NCBI RefSeq assembly: GCF_008632455.1
Contig: NZ_CP043929.1
Span: 3,410,001-3,474,000, forward strand
Direction of reading: 5' to 3'
Length of the DNA stretch: 64,000 nt
Source: Methylomonas rhizoryzae
GTDB taxonomy: Bacteria; Pseudomonadota; Gammaproteobacteria; Methylococcales; Methylomonadaceae
The position numbers and the translations under genes are program-made. The notes beneath the pieces were generated by a model that saw nothing but the letters and a program-made list of their open reading frames with translations, was not told where the DNA came from and did not search any database. Positions within the stretch are counted from its first letter, which is position 1; each line of letters opens with the position of its first letter. This document shows positions 63,045 through 64,000 of the stretch, piece by piece.

Positions 63045-64000
63045 ATGGAATACTTCCCCTTGTTTATGAAGCTCGCCGAGCAACCTTGTCTGGTCGTTGG
63101 GGCTGGCGACATTGCCGCTCGTAAGATCGAAATTTTAGGCAAAACCGGCGCGCGTATCAGCGTCGTCGCGCAAGACATCGGTAGCAGCGTTGCGGCGCTG
63201 CAACCCGGCTTGAACCTTGACATCCGGCAAAAAGCCTTCGAAGCCGCCGATGTTACGGGCATGCGCTTGGTCATTTCCGCTACCAACGATAGAACAATCA
63301 ATGAACTAGTCGCCGCCGCCGCCCAAGCCTCGGCCATTCCGGTAAACGTGGTAGACAACCCGGACTTATGCAGCTTCGTGTTTCCGGCTATCGTGGATCG
63401 CTCACCGCTAATCATCGCCTCGTCGACAGGCGGCCTCTCCCCCGTTCTGGCCCGCTTGGTAAGGGCCAAAATCGAAAGCGCAATTCCCGCCGCTTACGGC
63501 GCTCTGGCGCGGTTTGCCGAGAAATTCCGTCAGCCGGTAAAACAAGCCATTACGGACATCAATCAACGCAGAGCATTTTGGGAATCCGTATTATCCGGAC
63601 CCATAGCGGAATTGGTTTTTTCCGGAAAAATCGACCAAGCGGAACAGCGCTTGAGCCAGGAATTACATGCTCAAAACTCTGTCGACGCTAAACGCGGCGA
63701 GGTTTATTTGATCGGCGCGGGCCCCGGCGACCCGGATTTGTTAACGTTTAGGGCACTGCGCCTGATGCAACAAGCCGACGTGATCGTCTACGATCGTTTG
63801 GTATCGGCCGGCATTCTGGACATGGCCAGGCGCGACGCGCAAAAAATCTACGTCGGCAAACAACGAAGTCAGCACAGCCTAGCGCAAGAATCGATCAACG
63901 AGCTACTGGCTAATCTAGCCTTGGCCGGCAAACGCGTCGCCCGGGTAAAAGGCGGCGACCCCTTCATTTTCGGACGTGGCGGCGAAGAGATCGAAACCTT
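63045..64000 (+). CDS. cysG: Siroheme synthase CysG, N-terminal part (runs off the window)
   Basis: The open frame from ATG 63045 to the window end (318 codons) matches the N-terminal two-thirds of CysG. Residues 1-~150 are the precorrin-2 dehydrogenase/ferrochelatase domain ('PCLVVGAGDIAARKIEIL', 'VVDNPDLCSFVFPAIVDR', 'ASSTGGLSPVLARLVR'); residues ~215 onward open the uroporphyrinogen III methyltransferase ('GEVYLIGAGPGDPDLLTFRALR', 'RVKGGDPFIFGRGGEE'). It makes siroheme for sulfite or nitrite reductase. Confidence 0.94.
   Translation, partial: MEYFPLFMKLAEQPCLVVGAGDIAARKIEILGKTGARISVVAQDIGSSVAALQPGLNLDIRQKAFEAADVTGMRLVISATNDRTINELVAAAAQASAIPVNVVDNPDLCSFVFPAIVDRSPLIIASSTGGLSPVLARLVRAKIESAIPAAYGALARFAEKFRQPVKQAITDINQRRAFWESVLSGPIAELVFSGKIDQAEQRLSQELHAQNSVDAKRGEVYLIGAGPGDPDLLTFRALRLMQQADVIVYDRLVSAGILDMARRDAQKIYVGKQRSQHSLAQESINELLANLALAGKRVARVKGGDPFIFGRGGEEIET

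Overview
The window reads as a chromosomal segment of a gammaproteobacterium, most probably a methanotroph of the order Methylococcales (Methylomonas/Methylobacter-like). This rests on the housekeeping gene order (accA-tilS-pyrG-kdsA-eno-ftsB-ispD-ispF-truD; rimP-nusA-infB-rbfA-truB-rpsO-pnp), a class I adenylate cyclase, an exosortase-type exopolysaccharide cluster and a paired pta/ackA. No methane-oxidation gene is visible, so the order is inference and the class is much surer. Base composition drifts visibly: AT-rich at the left edge (1-12 kb), intermediate in the core, clearly GC-rich at 54.9-58.6 kb.

Layout. (1) 1-6891: the 3' end of an exopolysaccharide operon of the PEP-CTERM/exosortase A type: HprK-like kinase fragment, nucleotidyltransferase, two GT4 glycosyltransferases, a CapK-like adenylate-forming enzyme and an asparagine-synthetase-like protein, with start/stop overlaps between most neighbours. 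(2) hemJ on the minus strand. (3) 7534-17129: a signalling block: FimV-like/TPR protein, pseudo-receiver protein, MglA-like small GTPase, two roadblock-fold proteins, a PAS protein, a cytosolic PhnD-like binding protein, a histidine phosphatase, class I adenylate cyclase, an FHA protein and a PilZ protein. (4) 17195-23562: pta, DUF2380-like secreted protein, ackA, a second PilZ protein, a MOSC protein and an OmpA-family lipoprotein with a P/Q/Y repeat tail. (5) rarA, divergent from accA-tilS-pyrG-kdsA-(Uma2)-eno-ftsB-ispD-ispF-truD. (6) Minus-strand HAD phosphatase, rimI, family 4 UDG, leuA and rpoH. (7) A gene-poor gap with a relic of a formylglycine-generating-enzyme-type gene, then a strong terminator and the minus-strand rimP...pnp translation/RNA-decay operon, with tRNA-Phe upstream. 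(8) AEC transporter, cinA-like, uup and cvfB-like genes. (9) A GC-rich redox cassette (SDR, old yellow enzyme, SDR) divergent from a LysR regulator. (10) argA, nudD, cpdA, rppH, a HAD-IB phosphatase, a TusA-like protein and the 5' part of cysG.

How genes work together. The cAMP made by CyaA (13.1 kb) would be destroyed by CpdA (60.6 kb), and PilZ, FHA, GTPase and roadblock proteins around cyaA suggest a surface-motility or cell-polarity control module. The clearest regulatory find is a perfect CIRCE element (TTAGCACTC-N9-GAGTGCTAA) overlapping the likely rpoH promoter, implying that the HrcA repressor controls sigma-32 transcription. ftsB appears to start at an ATT codon. The operon-internal Uma2 gene and the redox cassette look like later insertions into otherwise conserved gene order.
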